Shown piece after piece: positions 1-8,190 of a stretch of 21,888 bases of DNA. Under the pieces are notes generated by a model. It was not told where the DNA came from and searched no databases. It saw only the letters and a program-made list of their open reading frames with translations. The first letter of the stretch is position 1; each line of letters starts with the position of its first letter. Where the stretch lies: assembly GCA_002440705.1 (NCBI GenBank), contig DJVA01000028.1, positions 1 to 21,888 of the forward strand, in the 5' to 3' direction. A program made the position numbers and the translations under genes. The DNA is from Flavobacteriaceae bacterium UBA6268 (GTDB taxonomy: Bacteria > Bacteroidota > Bacteroidia > Flavobacteriales > Flavobacteriaceae).

Positions 1-6
1 TCCGTC

Positions 7-747
7 ATGAAAATTAAAAAAAATCCCAAAGCCGATTTGAGCCGCTGGAGTTCAGTGTTTTTCCTCACTGGGCTGGTAGTTATGCTTTTTTTATCCTATT
101 CCTTGTTGGAGTGGAAATCCTTTGAAAAATCTGACGCTGTAAGCGATATGGTCGATACTGGAAACGATTTGGAATTGGAAGTGCCCATAACCGAACAACT
201 GAATACCCCTCCCCCTCCACCACCTCCCCCAAACCTTGCTCAGCAAGTGATTGAAGTCATTGAAAATGACTTGGACGTAGAAGAAACCCTGATCGAATCG
301 ACCGAAGCCGATCAAAATAGTGACATAGAGATTATCGACATTCAGGATATTGAAGAAGTGAAAGAAGAAGAGGACATCCCCGATGTTCCATTTGCCGTTA
401 TTGAAGATGTTCCCATTTATCCAGGCTGCGAAGGTGAATCCAATAATACGGCCCGTAAAAGCTGTATGGAACAAAAGGTCATGCAATTTGTGCAAAACAA
501 GTTCAATACCGAACTGGCCAACGACCTAGGCTTGGAGGGCCGCCAAAGAATCAGTGTGCAATTCAAGATTGATAAAAACGGAAACGTTGTTGATGTTAGA
601 GCCCGCGCCCCACATCCCAAATTGGAAGAAGAGGCTATAAAAATTATCAAATCGCTCCCAAAAATGGTTCCGGGGAAACAACGCGGGAAACCGGTTGGGG
701 TGCTCTATGCCCTACCCATTTTATTTAAAGTGGAAACCGGAAATTGA
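7..747 (+). CDS. tonB: TonB energy-transducing protein
   Basis: This is a 246-residue TonB that couples the inner-membrane proton-motive force to TonB-dependent outer-membrane receptors. The sequence shows a short basic N-terminus, one membrane anchor at about residues 15-34, eight prolines in a row at 68-75, an acidic linker rich in Glu/Asp/Ile at 80-125, and a C-terminal TonB domain at about 155-243 with the NGNV turn near 191-194. The acidic linker in place of Glu-Pro/Lys-Pro repeats, and the PGCE segment with Cys141 and Cys153 ahead of the domain, are what I expect in Bacteroidota TonB proteins. The start is ATG only seven bases from the window edge, so the promoter and any exbB/exbD partners lie outside. 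It is convergent with the next gene and shares a terminator with it. The family call is firm; the receptors it serves cannot be told. Confidence 0.93.
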   Translation: MKIKKNPKADLSRWSSVFFLTGLVVMLFLSYSLLEWKSFEKSDAVSDMVDTGNDLELEVPITEQLNTPPPPPPPPNLAQQVIEVIENDLDVEETLIESTEADQNSDIEIIDIQDIEEVKEEEDIPDVPFAVIEDVPIYPGCEGESNNTARKSCMEQKVMQFVQNKFNTELANDLGLEGRQRISVQFKIDKNGNVVDVRARAPHPKLEEEAIKIIKSLPKMVPGKQRGKPVGVLYALPILFKVETGN

Positions 748-765
748 AAAAATTCAAACTTCAAT

Positions 766-793
766 AAAAGCAGGCCACACGCCTGCTTTTTTT
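766..793. terminator. Bidirectional rho-independent terminator
   Basis: A perfect 10-bp inverted repeat (aaaagcaggc / gcctgctttt) with a 5-base loop (cacac) is followed by further T residues. The A run on one side and T run on the other let it act in both directions. It lies between the convergent ends of tonB and the LOG-family gene, whose stop codon is inside the T tract. Confidence 0.9.
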
Positions 794-1526
794 AATGTTC
801 GTCCAACCACCAACGAGGCTTGAACTTTTTGGGTACCAAGCCAAATTTCTTTACGGCATAGGTATCGATGTGCTGGATAAGTTCCTCGATGGAATCGGTA
901 ACAAAAAGAAGTTTCATATCGGCTTTGCCGATACTTTCGTTTTCAGCCATCAAAGCAATGTGTTGACAGAGTTCCTTATGGTATTCGGTATCAAAAATTA
1001 CAATAGGAAAATCTTCAATAACATGGGTCTGAATGAGGGTAAGTGCTTCAAATAACTCATCCAAGGTTCCGATACCGCCGGGCATCACTACAAACGCATA
1101 GGAATACTTCATCAAAATAACTTTCCTTACAAAAAAATAAGGAATGTTGATCCAACGGTGCAAGTAGGGGTTTGGCTGCTGTTCAAAAGGAAGGATGATG
1201 TTACAGCCCACAGAATAGCCTCCAGCCTCATAGGCTCCTTTGTTGGCTGCTTCCATGATTCCAGGACCACCTCCCGTCATTACGGTAAAACCCAGGTGGG
1301 ATACTGCGGCGCCGATCTTTTCGGCATTTTGGTAATGGACGGTATCTGGGGTGAAGCGCGCCGATCCAAACACGGTAACGCAAGGGCCCACAAAATGCAT
1401 CTTGCGAAACGCCTTGATGAAACTAAACTGTACTTTTATCGAGAACCAAAATTCCTTGAACCGAGACAAAGGCCCCTCCAGGAAACGTTCCTGCTTAACG
1501 AGTCGTTGATTTTTTTTTGATTCCAT
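792..1526 (-). CDS. LOG-family (TIGR00730) nucleotide phosphoribohydrolase
   Basis: A 244-residue Rossmann-fold protein of the LOG / lysine-decarboxylase-like family. Members split nucleoside 5'-monophosphates, or cytokinin nucleotides, into free base and ribose 5-phosphate. Visible motifs are GSAR at 54-57, the nucleotide loop GGGPGIMEAAN at 85-95, Arg134 in the VRK segment, and PGGIGTLDE at 149-157, which holds the presumed catalytic Glu. Both catalytic residues of the LOG family are therefore present. A longer open frame runs back to 1907 through the permease gene, but the ATG at 1526 follows the permease stop codon by two bases and gives the family's usual length. It is the last gene of the efflux operon and its translation is probably coupled to the permease. 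The substrate is unknown; older databases often mislabel this family as lysine decarboxylase. Confidence 0.88.
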   Translation of the reverse strand: MESKKNQRLVKQERFLEGPLSRFKEFWFSIKVQFSFIKAFRKMHFVGPCVTVFGSARFTPDTVHYQNAEKIGAAVSHLGFTVMTGGGPGIMEAANKGAYEAGGYSVGCNIILPFEQQPNPYLHRWINIPYFFVRKVILMKYSYAFVVMPGGIGTLDELFEALTLIQTHVIEDFPIVIFDTEYHKELCQHIALMAENESIGKADMKLLFVTDSIEELIQHIDTYAVKKFGLVPKKFKPRWWLDEH

Positions 1527-1528
1527 GA

Positions 1529-2650
1529 TCACTGTGTTTTTCGATAACTCCAAGTAGCCAGTCCATTCACGACTACTGCATAGGCAAAGGTTTTTCCCAA
1601 CTGCGGAAGGATGTCTACCATGGATGCTCCCTTTAAAAGTACCATGCGCATGACTTCCACAAAATACTTCACAGGATTCAGGTAAGTAAGGTACTGGGCC
1701 CATTGAGGCATGCTTTCTATGGGCGTAAACAAGCCGCTCATCAAAATAAATACCACGGCAAAAAACCAAGCGATGAACATAGCCTGTTGTTGGGTTTCTG
1801 TGAAGTTCGATATAAGAAGCCCTATTCCCAATACCACCAAAAGGTATATCGTTGTGAAAAGGTACAAGGTTAATAAGCTTCCCAAGATTGGCACCTGAAA
1901 GACCCATCGTGCAATGATCAGCCCAATGGAGAGAACCACCAGCCCCAAAATCCAGAAAGGGAATAGTTTTCCTACAATAAACTGACTTTTTTTGATGGGG
2001 GTAACATTGATTTGCTCCAAAGTACCCAACTCCTTTTCCCGAACAATATTCATTCCTGATAGAAATAGCCCAATCATGGTCACGAGCAGTACCAAGATCC
2101 CCGGAACCATAAATGTTTTGTAGTTAAGGGTCTCGTTGTACCAAAACAAGGGAATGGTTTCAATGGTTTCCACGGGTTTTAAAGTGGAAAGCTTCCACGG
2201 GGTATTCCGTTGCAAATCGCGATCGAAACGTTGAATAATTTGCGTGATGTACACCTGCTCCACACCCGCAGCGGCTCCATCGATGGCATCAATGGTAACT
2301 CCCAGTGCGGCCTGTTGCTCCTTTCCAATCGCCCGTTCGAAATTTCGTGGTATTTCCAGGACTACCGAAACATTACCCTCTTGCATCGCGGTTTGGGCAG
2401 CATTGGTAGCTTCAAAATGGGGCTGCAATTTAAAGTAGCTGGAAGCCGCAAAATGATTGACCAAGGCCCTTGAAGTTGAGGTGCGGTCGTGATCTACCAC
2501 TCCTAAGGTTATGTTTTTGATTTCGTAAGTAGCGGCATTGGAAAGTACCAGCAACTGAATCATGGGCATTACAAAAATAATGGGGAGCATGCCCCTATTC
2601 CTGAAAATTTGCTTGAACTCCTTCCGAACGATGTAAAAAACCGTTTTCAT
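1529..2650 (-). CDS. ABC-2 type transporter permease (YbhR/YbhS-like)
   Basis: A 373-residue inner-membrane permease. It has one helix at about 22-41, a long extracytoplasmic domain at about 45-178, then five or so helices from about 182 to the end, which is the ABC-2 layout of the YbhS/YbhR/YhhJ group. REKELGTLE at 204-212 is the cytoplasmic motif shared by these permeases and should contact the ATPase. The segment LNPVKYFVEVMR near the C-terminus is also typical. Its start overlaps the stop of the preceding permease gene in an ATGA. With that paralogue it should form a heterodimeric channel driven by the two ATPases upstream. The substrate is not shown by the sequence; drugs, lipids or other hydrophobic molecules are possible. 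Confidence 0.9.
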   Translation of the reverse strand: MKTVFYIVRKEFKQIFRNRGMLPIIFVMPMIQLLVLSNAATYEIKNITLGVVDHDRTSTSRALVNHFAASSYFKLQPHFEATNAAQTAMQEGNVSVVLEIPRNFERAIGKEQQAALGVTIDAIDGAAAGVEQVYITQIIQRFDRDLQRNTPWKLSTLKPVETIETIPLFWYNETLNYKTFMVPGILVLLVTMIGLFLSGMNIVREKELGTLEQINVTPIKKSQFIVGKLFPFWILGLVVLSIGLIIARWVFQVPILGSLLTLYLFTTIYLLVVLGIGLLISNFTETQQQAMFIAWFFAVVFILMSGLFTPIESMPQWAQYLTYLNPVKYFVEVMRMVLLKGASMVDILPQLGKTFAYAVVVNGLATWSYRKTQ

Positions 2651-3756
2651 GATTCCAGTCGCGTTTGATAGTTACGAACACTCAAGAAGATAAAGAACAG
2701 CGTCATCCCCAATAAAATGAGGGATTCTTTCCAAAGGGACCCAATCCCTACCCCCTTCAGCATAATTCCTTTTATGATAATGATAAACCATTTGGCTGGT
2801 AGCAGATTGCTAAGAACCTGTAGGATGACCGGCATGCTGGAAATGGGGAAAATAAAGCCTGAAAGGATGATAACCGGCAACATGAGGCCCATCAGGGAAA
2901 TCATCATGGCTGTTTGCTGGGTTTTGGCGACAGTGGAAATCAAAATACCCAAGGAAAGTGCCGTAATGATAAACAATAGGCTTTCGGCCCCCAAGAGCAT
3001 AAAACTGCCCTTTACGGGCATCCCGAATACAAAAATACTTAGCAGAATGATAACGGTGGCATTGATCAAGGACAATAAAATGTAGGGAATTACCTTGCCA
3101 ACTATCACTTGATAGGGTTTCAACGGCGAAACCAATAATACTTCCATGGTCCCCATCTCTTTTTCACGGGTAAGCGATATGGAAGTCATCATGGCCGAAA
3201 CCAACATCAAGATAACGGTCATCACCCCCGGGACAAACATGAAAACACTTTTGATTTCTGGATTGTATGCCAAGCGGATTTGTGGTGTTATGGTACTGAA
3301 ATTTGTGACATTCTGGTTCAAGTCGCGTTGGTAATCTTTCAAAATGGCCGTGATGTAATTGCTAATGGTATTGGCCGTATTGGGATCGGTGGCATCGGTA
3401 ACGATTTGTACACTTGCACGGTGTTCCCTTAGTAGTTTTTCGTCAAAGTGTGGCTCAAACTGTATAACAGCCTTTACCATTCCCTTTTTAAAGACGGCAG
3501 TGATGTCGGATTCTTTTTCGATTAACTGTGTAACGGTAAAATAAGGCGAATTTGAAATGCGGTGAATGATCTCTTGGGTAGTAGCATCCTTCGATCTGTC
3601 CAAAATGGCAATTTTAACCTGATTGATTTCATTGGTGATGGCAAAACCGAACAAAAGAATTTGAACGATGGGCATGCCAAAAAGAATGATGAGGGAACGA
3701 CGGTCCCTGAAAATATGATAGAATTCCTTCTTCACGAAGCCAAGAAACGCTTTCAT
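2647..3756 (-). CDS. ABC-2 type transporter permease (YbhR/YbhS-like), second subunit
   Basis: A 369-residue paralogue of the neighbouring permease with the same plan: first helix at about 21-40, extracytoplasmic domain at about 45-168, and a C-terminal membrane bundle from about 172. TREKEMGTMEVLLVSP at about 196-211 is the conserved coupling segment. The two permeases differ clearly along their length, so this is an old duplication, as in E. coli ybhR and ybhS, not a recent copy. Its ATG overlaps the ATPase stop codon (ATGA at 3753-3756) and its own stop overlaps the next start, so the subunits are probably translated in step. The assignment as a heterodimer partner is inference from gene order. 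Confidence 0.9.
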   Translation of the reverse strand: MKAFLGFVKKEFYHIFRDRRSLIILFGMPIVQILLFGFAITNEINQVKIAILDRSKDATTQEIIHRISNSPYFTVTQLIEKESDITAVFKKGMVKAVIQFEPHFDEKLLREHRASVQIVTDATDPNTANTISNYITAILKDYQRDLNQNVTNFSTITPQIRLAYNPEIKSVFMFVPGVMTVILMLVSAMMTSISLTREKEMGTMEVLLVSPLKPYQVIVGKVIPYILLSLINATVIILLSIFVFGMPVKGSFMLLGAESLLFIITALSLGILISTVAKTQQTAMMISLMGLMLPVIILSGFIFPISSMPVILQVLSNLLPAKWFIIIIKGIMLKGVGIGSLWKESLILLGMTLFFIFLSVRNYQTRLES

Positions 3757-4484
3757 GCCCGTGCCAGTTTTAAGAATACTTCATTCATGCTTTCCACACC
3801 AAATTTTTCTTTCAATCGATGCGGGGCATCCAAAGCTTCGATTGCCCCATTAACCATCATGGAAACCCGATCGCAATACTCCGCTTCATCCATATAGTGT
3901 GTTGTTACAAACACTGTGGTGCCAAGATGAGCCGCTTTATAGATCATCTCCCAAAACTGCCTTCGGGTAATTGGGTCTACCCCTCCTGTTGGTTCGTCCA
4001 AAAAAACAACTTTGGGATCGTGCAACAGGGCCACGGAAAAAGCCAGTTTTTGCTTCCAACCCAAAGGCAAAGAACGCACTAAGCTATTAGCCTCCGATTC
4101 CATACCGAGTTCTTCGATAAGTTGCTTTGATTTTTTTTGAATTCGGTCTTTACCCAACCCATAGATCCCTCCAAAAAACGCAATGTTTTCCTTCACGGTC
4201 AAGTCATCATACAAGGCAAACCGTTGGCTCATGTATCCAATGTGCTTTTTAACCTTTTCAGATTCGGTAAAAACGTCATAACCTGCTACTCTTGCAGCTC
4301 CTGAAGTAGGCACTGAAATACCAATCAACATTTTCATCGCAGTGGTTTTTCCTGCACCGTTGGCTCCGAGGAACCCAAAAATCTCTCCCTTTTGCACCTT
4401 GAAGCTAATGGCATCCACCGCGGTAAAGTCGCCAAAAGTTTTGGTCAATCCCGATACTTCTATCACCCATTCAATGTGTTTCAT
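3753..4484 (-). CDS. ABC transporter ATPase with LPLGW signature (YbhF C-terminal-half-like)
   Basis: A 243-residue nucleotide-binding subunit. Walker A is GANGAGKT at 40-47, the Q-loop glutamine is Gln87 in YMSQRF, Walker B ends in the catalytic Glu164, and the switch histidine is His196 in TTHYMDE. The signature loop, normally LSGGQ, reads LPLGW at 139-143. From memory, an LPLG variant also occurs in one half of the fused two-ATPase protein YbhF, so this gene probably corresponds to one YbhF half and the next gene to the other. It has all the residues for hydrolysis on its own side of the dimer but a poor signature to offer its partner. ATGA overlaps join it to both neighbours. Confidence 0.92.
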   Translation of the reverse strand: MKHIEWVIEVSGLTKTFGDFTAVDAISFKVQKGEIFGFLGANGAGKTTAMKMLIGISVPTSGAARVAGYDVFTESEKVKKHIGYMSQRFALYDDLTVKENIAFFGGIYGLGKDRIQKKSKQLIEELGMESEANSLVRSLPLGWKQKLAFSVALLHDPKVVFLDEPTGGVDPITRRQFWEMIYKAAHLGTTVFVTTHYMDEAEYCDRVSMMVNGAIEALDAPHRLKEKFGVESMNEVFLKLARA

Positions 4485-5395
4485 GGTACCAATTCCATAA
4501 AAGTATCCTCGATGGAGGGTACTGTTTCTACTATGTGGATATCCTGGAGTCCCTTACTTTCCAGATAGGTTTTCAGTACGTCCAAATCGGCGGAATCCTT
4601 CTGGTCGCTATAATGGACAAATGCTCCAAATGGAAAGGCGCTTTTTGTATTCTCATAGGATTTGAGGGCTTCCAGAAGCAAATACCGATTGTGTGCCGAA
4701 AGGGCATAAAGCTTCCTTGGAAATTGACTTTGAATGGCTTTTGGGGTGTCTATGGAAAGGATCTTACCCCCTTGAATAAGGGCAATACGGTCGCACAAAG
4801 CAGCTTCATCCATGTAAGGTGTGGACACCAAAATGGTGATGCCCTTCTCCTGCAGTTTCTTCAGCATCTCCCAAAATTCTTTACGGGAAACAGGATCGAC
4901 CCCTGTAGTGGGTTCGTCCAAAAACAAGACTTTGGGTTTGTGTATCAAAGCACAGGAAAGGGCTAATTTTTGCTTCATCCCTCCCGATAAATTTCCGGCA
5001 CGACGCTTCTTGAATGGTTCAATCTGAGCATAGATGTCTTTGATAAGGTGGTAGTTTTCCTCGATCGTGGTTCCAAAAATGGTGGCGAAAAAGCGAAGGT
5101 TTTCTTCAACGGTTAAATCGTGGTACAACGAAAATCGCCCAGGCATATAACCCACGCTCCTGCGTATGGTTTTATAATGGGCCACTACATCGTTTCCCTG
5201 GACACTGGCCTCGCCCTGATCTGCAAGCAATAGGGTGGTTAGGATACGGAACAACGTGGTTTTGCCGGCACCGTCGGGGCCAATTAGTCCAAACAATTCG
5301 CCTGAAGCCACCTCAAAGGAAATACCCTCCAAAGCTTTCACTTTCTGATAGCTTTTGGAAATTTGACGTACCTGTATGTCCCAGTTATTTTGCAT
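4481..5395 (-). CDS. ABC transporter ATPase with altered Q- and H-loops (YbhF N-terminal-half-like)
   Basis: A 304-residue nucleotide-binding subunit. Walker A is GPDGAGKT at 39-46, the signature is a canonical LSGGM at 136-140, and Walker B ends with Glu161. Two residues that sense and position the gamma phosphate are changed: the Q-loop reads YMPGRF with Gly86 where Gln is expected, and the H-loop reads STPYMDE with Pro193 where His is expected. A C-terminal extension from about residue 225 is typical of this subgroup. I chose the ATG at 5395; an in-frame TTG at 5425 would add ten residues lying deeper inside the hlyD gene. The chosen start overlaps the stop of hlyD by 11 bases. The neighbouring ATPase has the complementary pattern of defects. 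Confidence 0.92.
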   Translation of the reverse strand: MQNNWDIQVRQISKSYQKVKALEGISFEVASGELFGLIGPDGAGKTTLFRILTTLLLADQGEASVQGNDVVAHYKTIRRSVGYMPGRFSLYHDLTVEENLRFFATIFGTTIEENYHLIKDIYAQIEPFKKRRAGNLSGGMKQKLALSCALIHKPKVLFLDEPTTGVDPVSRKEFWEMLKKLQEKGITILVSTPYMDEAALCDRIALIQGGKILSIDTPKAIQSQFPRKLYALSAHNRYLLLEALKSYENTKSAFPFGAFVHYSDQKDSADLDVLKTYLESKGLQDIHIVETVPSIEDTFMELVP

Positions 5396-6281
5396 CCGAC
5401 AACCACATTTCACCGGGCATCCCAATTTTTAGGCTTCCATCGTTGGAAACTTTTACTTTTACGGCATATACCAAAGTAACGCGCTCCTCTTTGGTTTGAA
5501 TGATTTTCGGTGTAAACTCGGCTTCCGGTGCAATCCACGAAATGATTCCTGGATACGACTTCATATCCGTACCGCTATCTACTTTTACAACAACCTTTTG
5601 GCCTACCGATAAGGCAGCCAGTTGGGTTTCACTTACATACACCCTAAGTTCCATTTCGGTAAGGTCGGCAATTTTGTAAAGCGGTGTTCCAAAACCAACT
5701 ACTTCCGATGGTTCCACGTATTTGGTCAAAACCGTTCCTTGCAAGGGGTTTACGATCCAGCATTTTTTAATTTGATCGGCTATTTGGGCCAGCTGTACGT
5801 CGATGCTTTTCAATTCGTTCACCACGGGAGCATTTTGCACCTCAACGCTGCGAATGCGGTTATGAATGACTTCAATCTCACCGTTTACATCATCCAATTG
5901 CTTTTGGGTAGCCGCTTGGTCTTCCATAAGACGCTCAATGCGCTCTTTGTTGACTTGTGCGGTTTTCAACTGACTGCCCAATACATTAATTTGTGAAAGC
6001 ACTCCTTTGGATTTGGAGCGGATGACCTCCTTTTGAACCAACAATTGATCGCGCTTCAGTCCTAAAGCCACAGTATCGATGTACCCAACCAATGCTCCCT
6101 TTTCCAAGGTGGCTCCCTCTGCTACTTCAAAAGCCATGAGTTTGCCATTGCCTTCCGCAGCCACTTTTACTTCAGTAGCTTCAAAATTACCATAGCCATC
6201 CGCCTTGCCATTGCTGGAAGTACATCCTTTCAAAAAAAGTGTGCCAACGGCAATAAAGGTTAATAAAGCAATTTGTTTCAT
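5385..6281 (-). CDS. HlyD/MFP-family periplasmic adaptor, probable lipoprotein
   Basis: A 298-residue membrane-fusion protein bridging the inner-membrane ABC transporter and the TolC-type channel. The N-terminus is a short hydrophobic stretch ending in LFLKGC, so Cys20 is probably lipidated; the Lys at position -2 is an uncommon lipobox residue. A first lipoyl-like half lies at about 32-72, a long alpha-helical hairpin rich in Gln, Lys and Glu at about 74-170, the second lipoyl half with NPLQGTVLTKYVEPSEVV at about 178-195, then a beta-barrel domain up to residue 298. The size fits E. coli YbhG, which is also short. It starts 11 bases after the TolC-like gene and its stop codon lies inside the start of the next ATPase gene. 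Confidence 0.9.
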   Translation of the reverse strand: MKQIALLTFIAVGTLFLKGCTSSNGKADGYGNFEATEVKVAAEGNGKLMAFEVAEGATLEKGALVGYIDTVALGLKRDQLLVQKEVIRSKSKGVLSQINVLGSQLKTAQVNKERIERLMEDQAATQKQLDDVNGEIEVIHNRIRSVEVQNAPVVNELKSIDVQLAQIADQIKKCWIVNPLQGTVLTKYVEPSEVVGFGTPLYKIADLTEMELRVYVSETQLAALSVGQKVVVKVDSGTDMKSYPGIISWIAPEAEFTPKIIQTKEERVTLVYAVKVKVSNDGSLKIGMPGEMWLSDAK

Positions 6282-6292
6282 ATTGTCCGTTT

Positions 6293-7552
6293 TTAATATC
6301 CTAGAAGTACGTTATAATTGGCAATGGCCATTTGCAATTCGATGCGATGCACTGCTTCATTGGTCTTTGCCTCAAAAAGTTTGGTCAAATCGGTTAAATA
6401 AGAAGAAGCCGTTATGACGCCATTCCGCAATTGACTTTGGGAAGCCTTAACAACTGCTTCCTGCAATTCCACAATGGCTATATCGATTTCAATGGCTGCT
6501 GAAAGTTGATCGATGCGTACTTGCTGTTGACTTAACTCATTTTTGGTTGTTAAATCGAAGAGTTCTTCTTCCACATCAATCATTTCCTTGGAGACTTCCA
6601 AAGAAGAGCGCTGTATTTTGTTGGAGTTCCAGTCAAAGACCTTCCAATCCAATTTCAATCCGGCCAGATAGTAAGGCCTGAAGGAATTGTCAAGTAGGTT
6701 CAATCCTGGTTTTCCATACCCCCCCGTTACAAAAGCAGAAACCGTAGGCACATTACTTTTGGAAAGCAACAGCTGCTGCTGGTTCAGTGCCTCACGCTGT
6801 AATTGATACCACTGTTTTCGGGGACTTTGGAAGTCGACCTTGGACTTCGCTGTCACTGGGGCAGTTTCAAAATGCACTATGGTATCGATGGGTTGTCCTA
6901 TTGTTTGTAAAAGTTGCACTACCAATGCCTTTTTTTGAATGCGATTTTCAAGTATGCGTTGCTTCAATAGCAGTAGTTCTGCTTGCAGCACTTTATCGGA
7001 AGAAGGCAGTGCAACACCATTATGCACTGCGGAAGTGACTTCGGCCAAAGCGGTTCCTAAGGTACTCTTTTGGGTAGCAAGCAGTTCAAATTGGTTATCG
7101 TGCATCAAAATGGAAAAATAGAGTTGGTTCACCTTTGCCTTGAGTTGCTGCAAGGACACCTCTACCCACTTTTGGCGGGTTTGCTTTTGCAAATCCATCA
7201 AGGCTACACTGGCATCGATGGTTCCGCCATGGAAAAGCAATTGTTGCGCGGTGAGCGTTGCCTTGTACTGATCTTTGCTTAAAGGTTCGATGGGTGAATT
7301 GGGAAGAGGTACTTCGGTGACTTCCGATTGGTAAGTGGCCTGTGCCCCGAATTGCAACTGGGGCAATTTTCCATTTTCCAATACCTGTTGTTCCAACCGG
7401 TTTTGGTGCTCATACATTTCCTTTTGTTTTGCCAGAGGATAATTGGCTTCAAGTGATGCATAACAGTCTTCCAATGTTAGGGTTTGCGCAGGAAGGGCAA
7501 AAACTGCGGAAAGGAATACCGCTGCAAAAACGGCTAAATTTCGAGGCCTCAT
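6293..7552 (-). CDS. TolC-family outer membrane efflux protein
   Basis: A 419-residue outer-membrane channel subunit of the TolC/OEP family, which trimerises to carry substrates across the outer membrane. A signal peptide covers about residues 1-22 (cleavage near ALPAQ). The mature part has the internal duplication of this family: long helical stretches rich in Gln, Leu and Lys at about 28-62, 110-215, 245-272 and 320-400, separated by beta segments such as the one near 290-315. Helical regions contain few glycines and no enzymatic motif. It begins in an ATGA overlap with the repressor gene, so it is the first structural gene of the operon. Having its own TolC homologue makes the operon a self-contained tripartite exporter. 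Confidence 0.9.
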   Translation of the reverse strand: MRPRNLAVFAAVFLSAVFALPAQTLTLEDCYASLEANYPLAKQKEMYEHQNRLEQQVLENGKLPQLQFGAQATYQSEVTEVPLPNSPIEPLSKDQYKATLTAQQLLFHGGTIDASVALMDLQKQTRQKWVEVSLQQLKAKVNQLYFSILMHDNQFELLATQKSTLGTALAEVTSAVHNGVALPSSDKVLQAELLLLKQRILENRIQKKALVVQLLQTIGQPIDTIVHFETAPVTAKSKVDFQSPRKQWYQLQREALNQQQLLLSKSNVPTVSAFVTGGYGKPGLNLLDNSFRPYYLAGLKLDWKVFDWNSNKIQRSSLEVSKEMIDVEEELFDLTTKNELSQQQVRIDQLSAAIEIDIAIVELQEAVVKASQSQLRNGVITASSYLTDLTKLFEAKTNEAVHRIELQMAIANYNVLLGY

Positions 7553-8160
7553 TTTTTAATGGCTTTAATGATGAAATCGGAAACCGCAACCTTTCGAAGT
7601 TTCAGGAATTCCTGAAAAGCGGATTCGTCCATATCGGTAATGTTTTTGATGAACGGTTTACCGATGAATGGGAATGCATTCAAGGAAATGATGTTCACAA
7701 ACAGTTGTTCCGCATCGATGGGAAGTAAAATTCCTTGGGCAATCTCCTCGTTCACTTGTGATTTGAATTTTTTGATGGTAGGAAAAGCAATGTGTTGCTT
7801 AAGGTTTTCGAAAAACTGCGGGTTGCGATTCAATTCCTGAAAAATGAAATTGGGCAAGTAGGGATGCCTAATCATGAAAGAAATGTAGTTGTCGCAAAAA
7901 TGAACAATCTTTTCTTCTACCGAAGTGTCATCGTTCAACACCGCGTGCAACTGTGGGGCCAGCATGGAAAACGCGCTATTGAAAACTGCTTCAAAGAGCA
8001 ATTGCTTATTTCTGAAATAATAGTGAAGCAGTGCCTTATTGATACCTGCTTCATCGGCAATTTCCTGCATTCGGGCACCCTCCATTCCCTTCCGTTGAAA
8101 AACACTTTTGGCCGCCTCCAATATTTGGGTTTCGGTGGTGATGGTGAGGGGTTTATTCAT
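7549..8160 (-). CDS. TetR/AcrR-family transcriptional repressor
   Basis: A 203-residue regulator. The N-terminal TetR helix-turn-helix domain spans about residues 10-56 and includes the characteristic AGINKALLHYYFRNKQLLFE at 38-57. The rest is an all-helical ligand-binding and dimerisation domain without recognised motifs. I chose ATG at 8160, preceded by AAAAGGT as a ribosome-binding site. A longer frame starting at 8193 would place the start codon inside the putative operator and add eleven residues not expected for the family. It is the promoter-proximal gene of the efflux operon and probably represses itself and the exporter until a ligand binds. In E. coli a TetR-type regulator (ybiH/cecR) has the same place in front of ybhGFSR. 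Confidence 0.92.
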   Translation of the reverse strand: MNKPLTITTETQILEAAKSVFQRKGMEGARMQEIADEAGINKALLHYYFRNKQLLFEAVFNSAFSMLAPQLHAVLNDDTSVEEKIVHFCDNYISFMIRHPYLPNFIFQELNRNPQFFENLKQHIAFPTIKKFKSQVNEEIAQGILLPIDAEQLFVNIISLNAFPFIGKPFIKNITDMDESAFQEFLKLRKVAVSDFIIKAIKK

Positions 8161-8174
8161 ATTTACCTTTTGGT

Positions 8175-8190
8175 TTAACCATTTGGTTAA
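8175..8190. promoter_or_regulatory. Probable TetR operator palindrome
   Basis: The 16-bp sequence TTAACCATTTGGTTAA is a perfect palindrome with 7-bp arms and a 2-base centre. It overlaps a second, shorter palindrome (TGGTT-T-AACCA at 8171-8181). It lies directly after the -7 element of the tetR promoter and ends 14 bases before the tetR start codon, a usual place for self-repression by TetR proteins. The binding itself is inferred. Confidence 0.7.

Noticed and set aside
210..231. C-rich tract as a possible repeat element
   Set aside because: It simply encodes the proline run of TonB.
1527..1907. N-terminal extension of the LOG gene to 1907 (371 residues)
   Set aside because: The added 127 residues lie inside the permease gene on the same strand in another frame and have no family match; the ATG at 1526 is well placed.
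4535..4966. 143-codon open frame on the + strand
   Set aside because: It is a shadow of the ATPase gene on the minus strand, with no family features.
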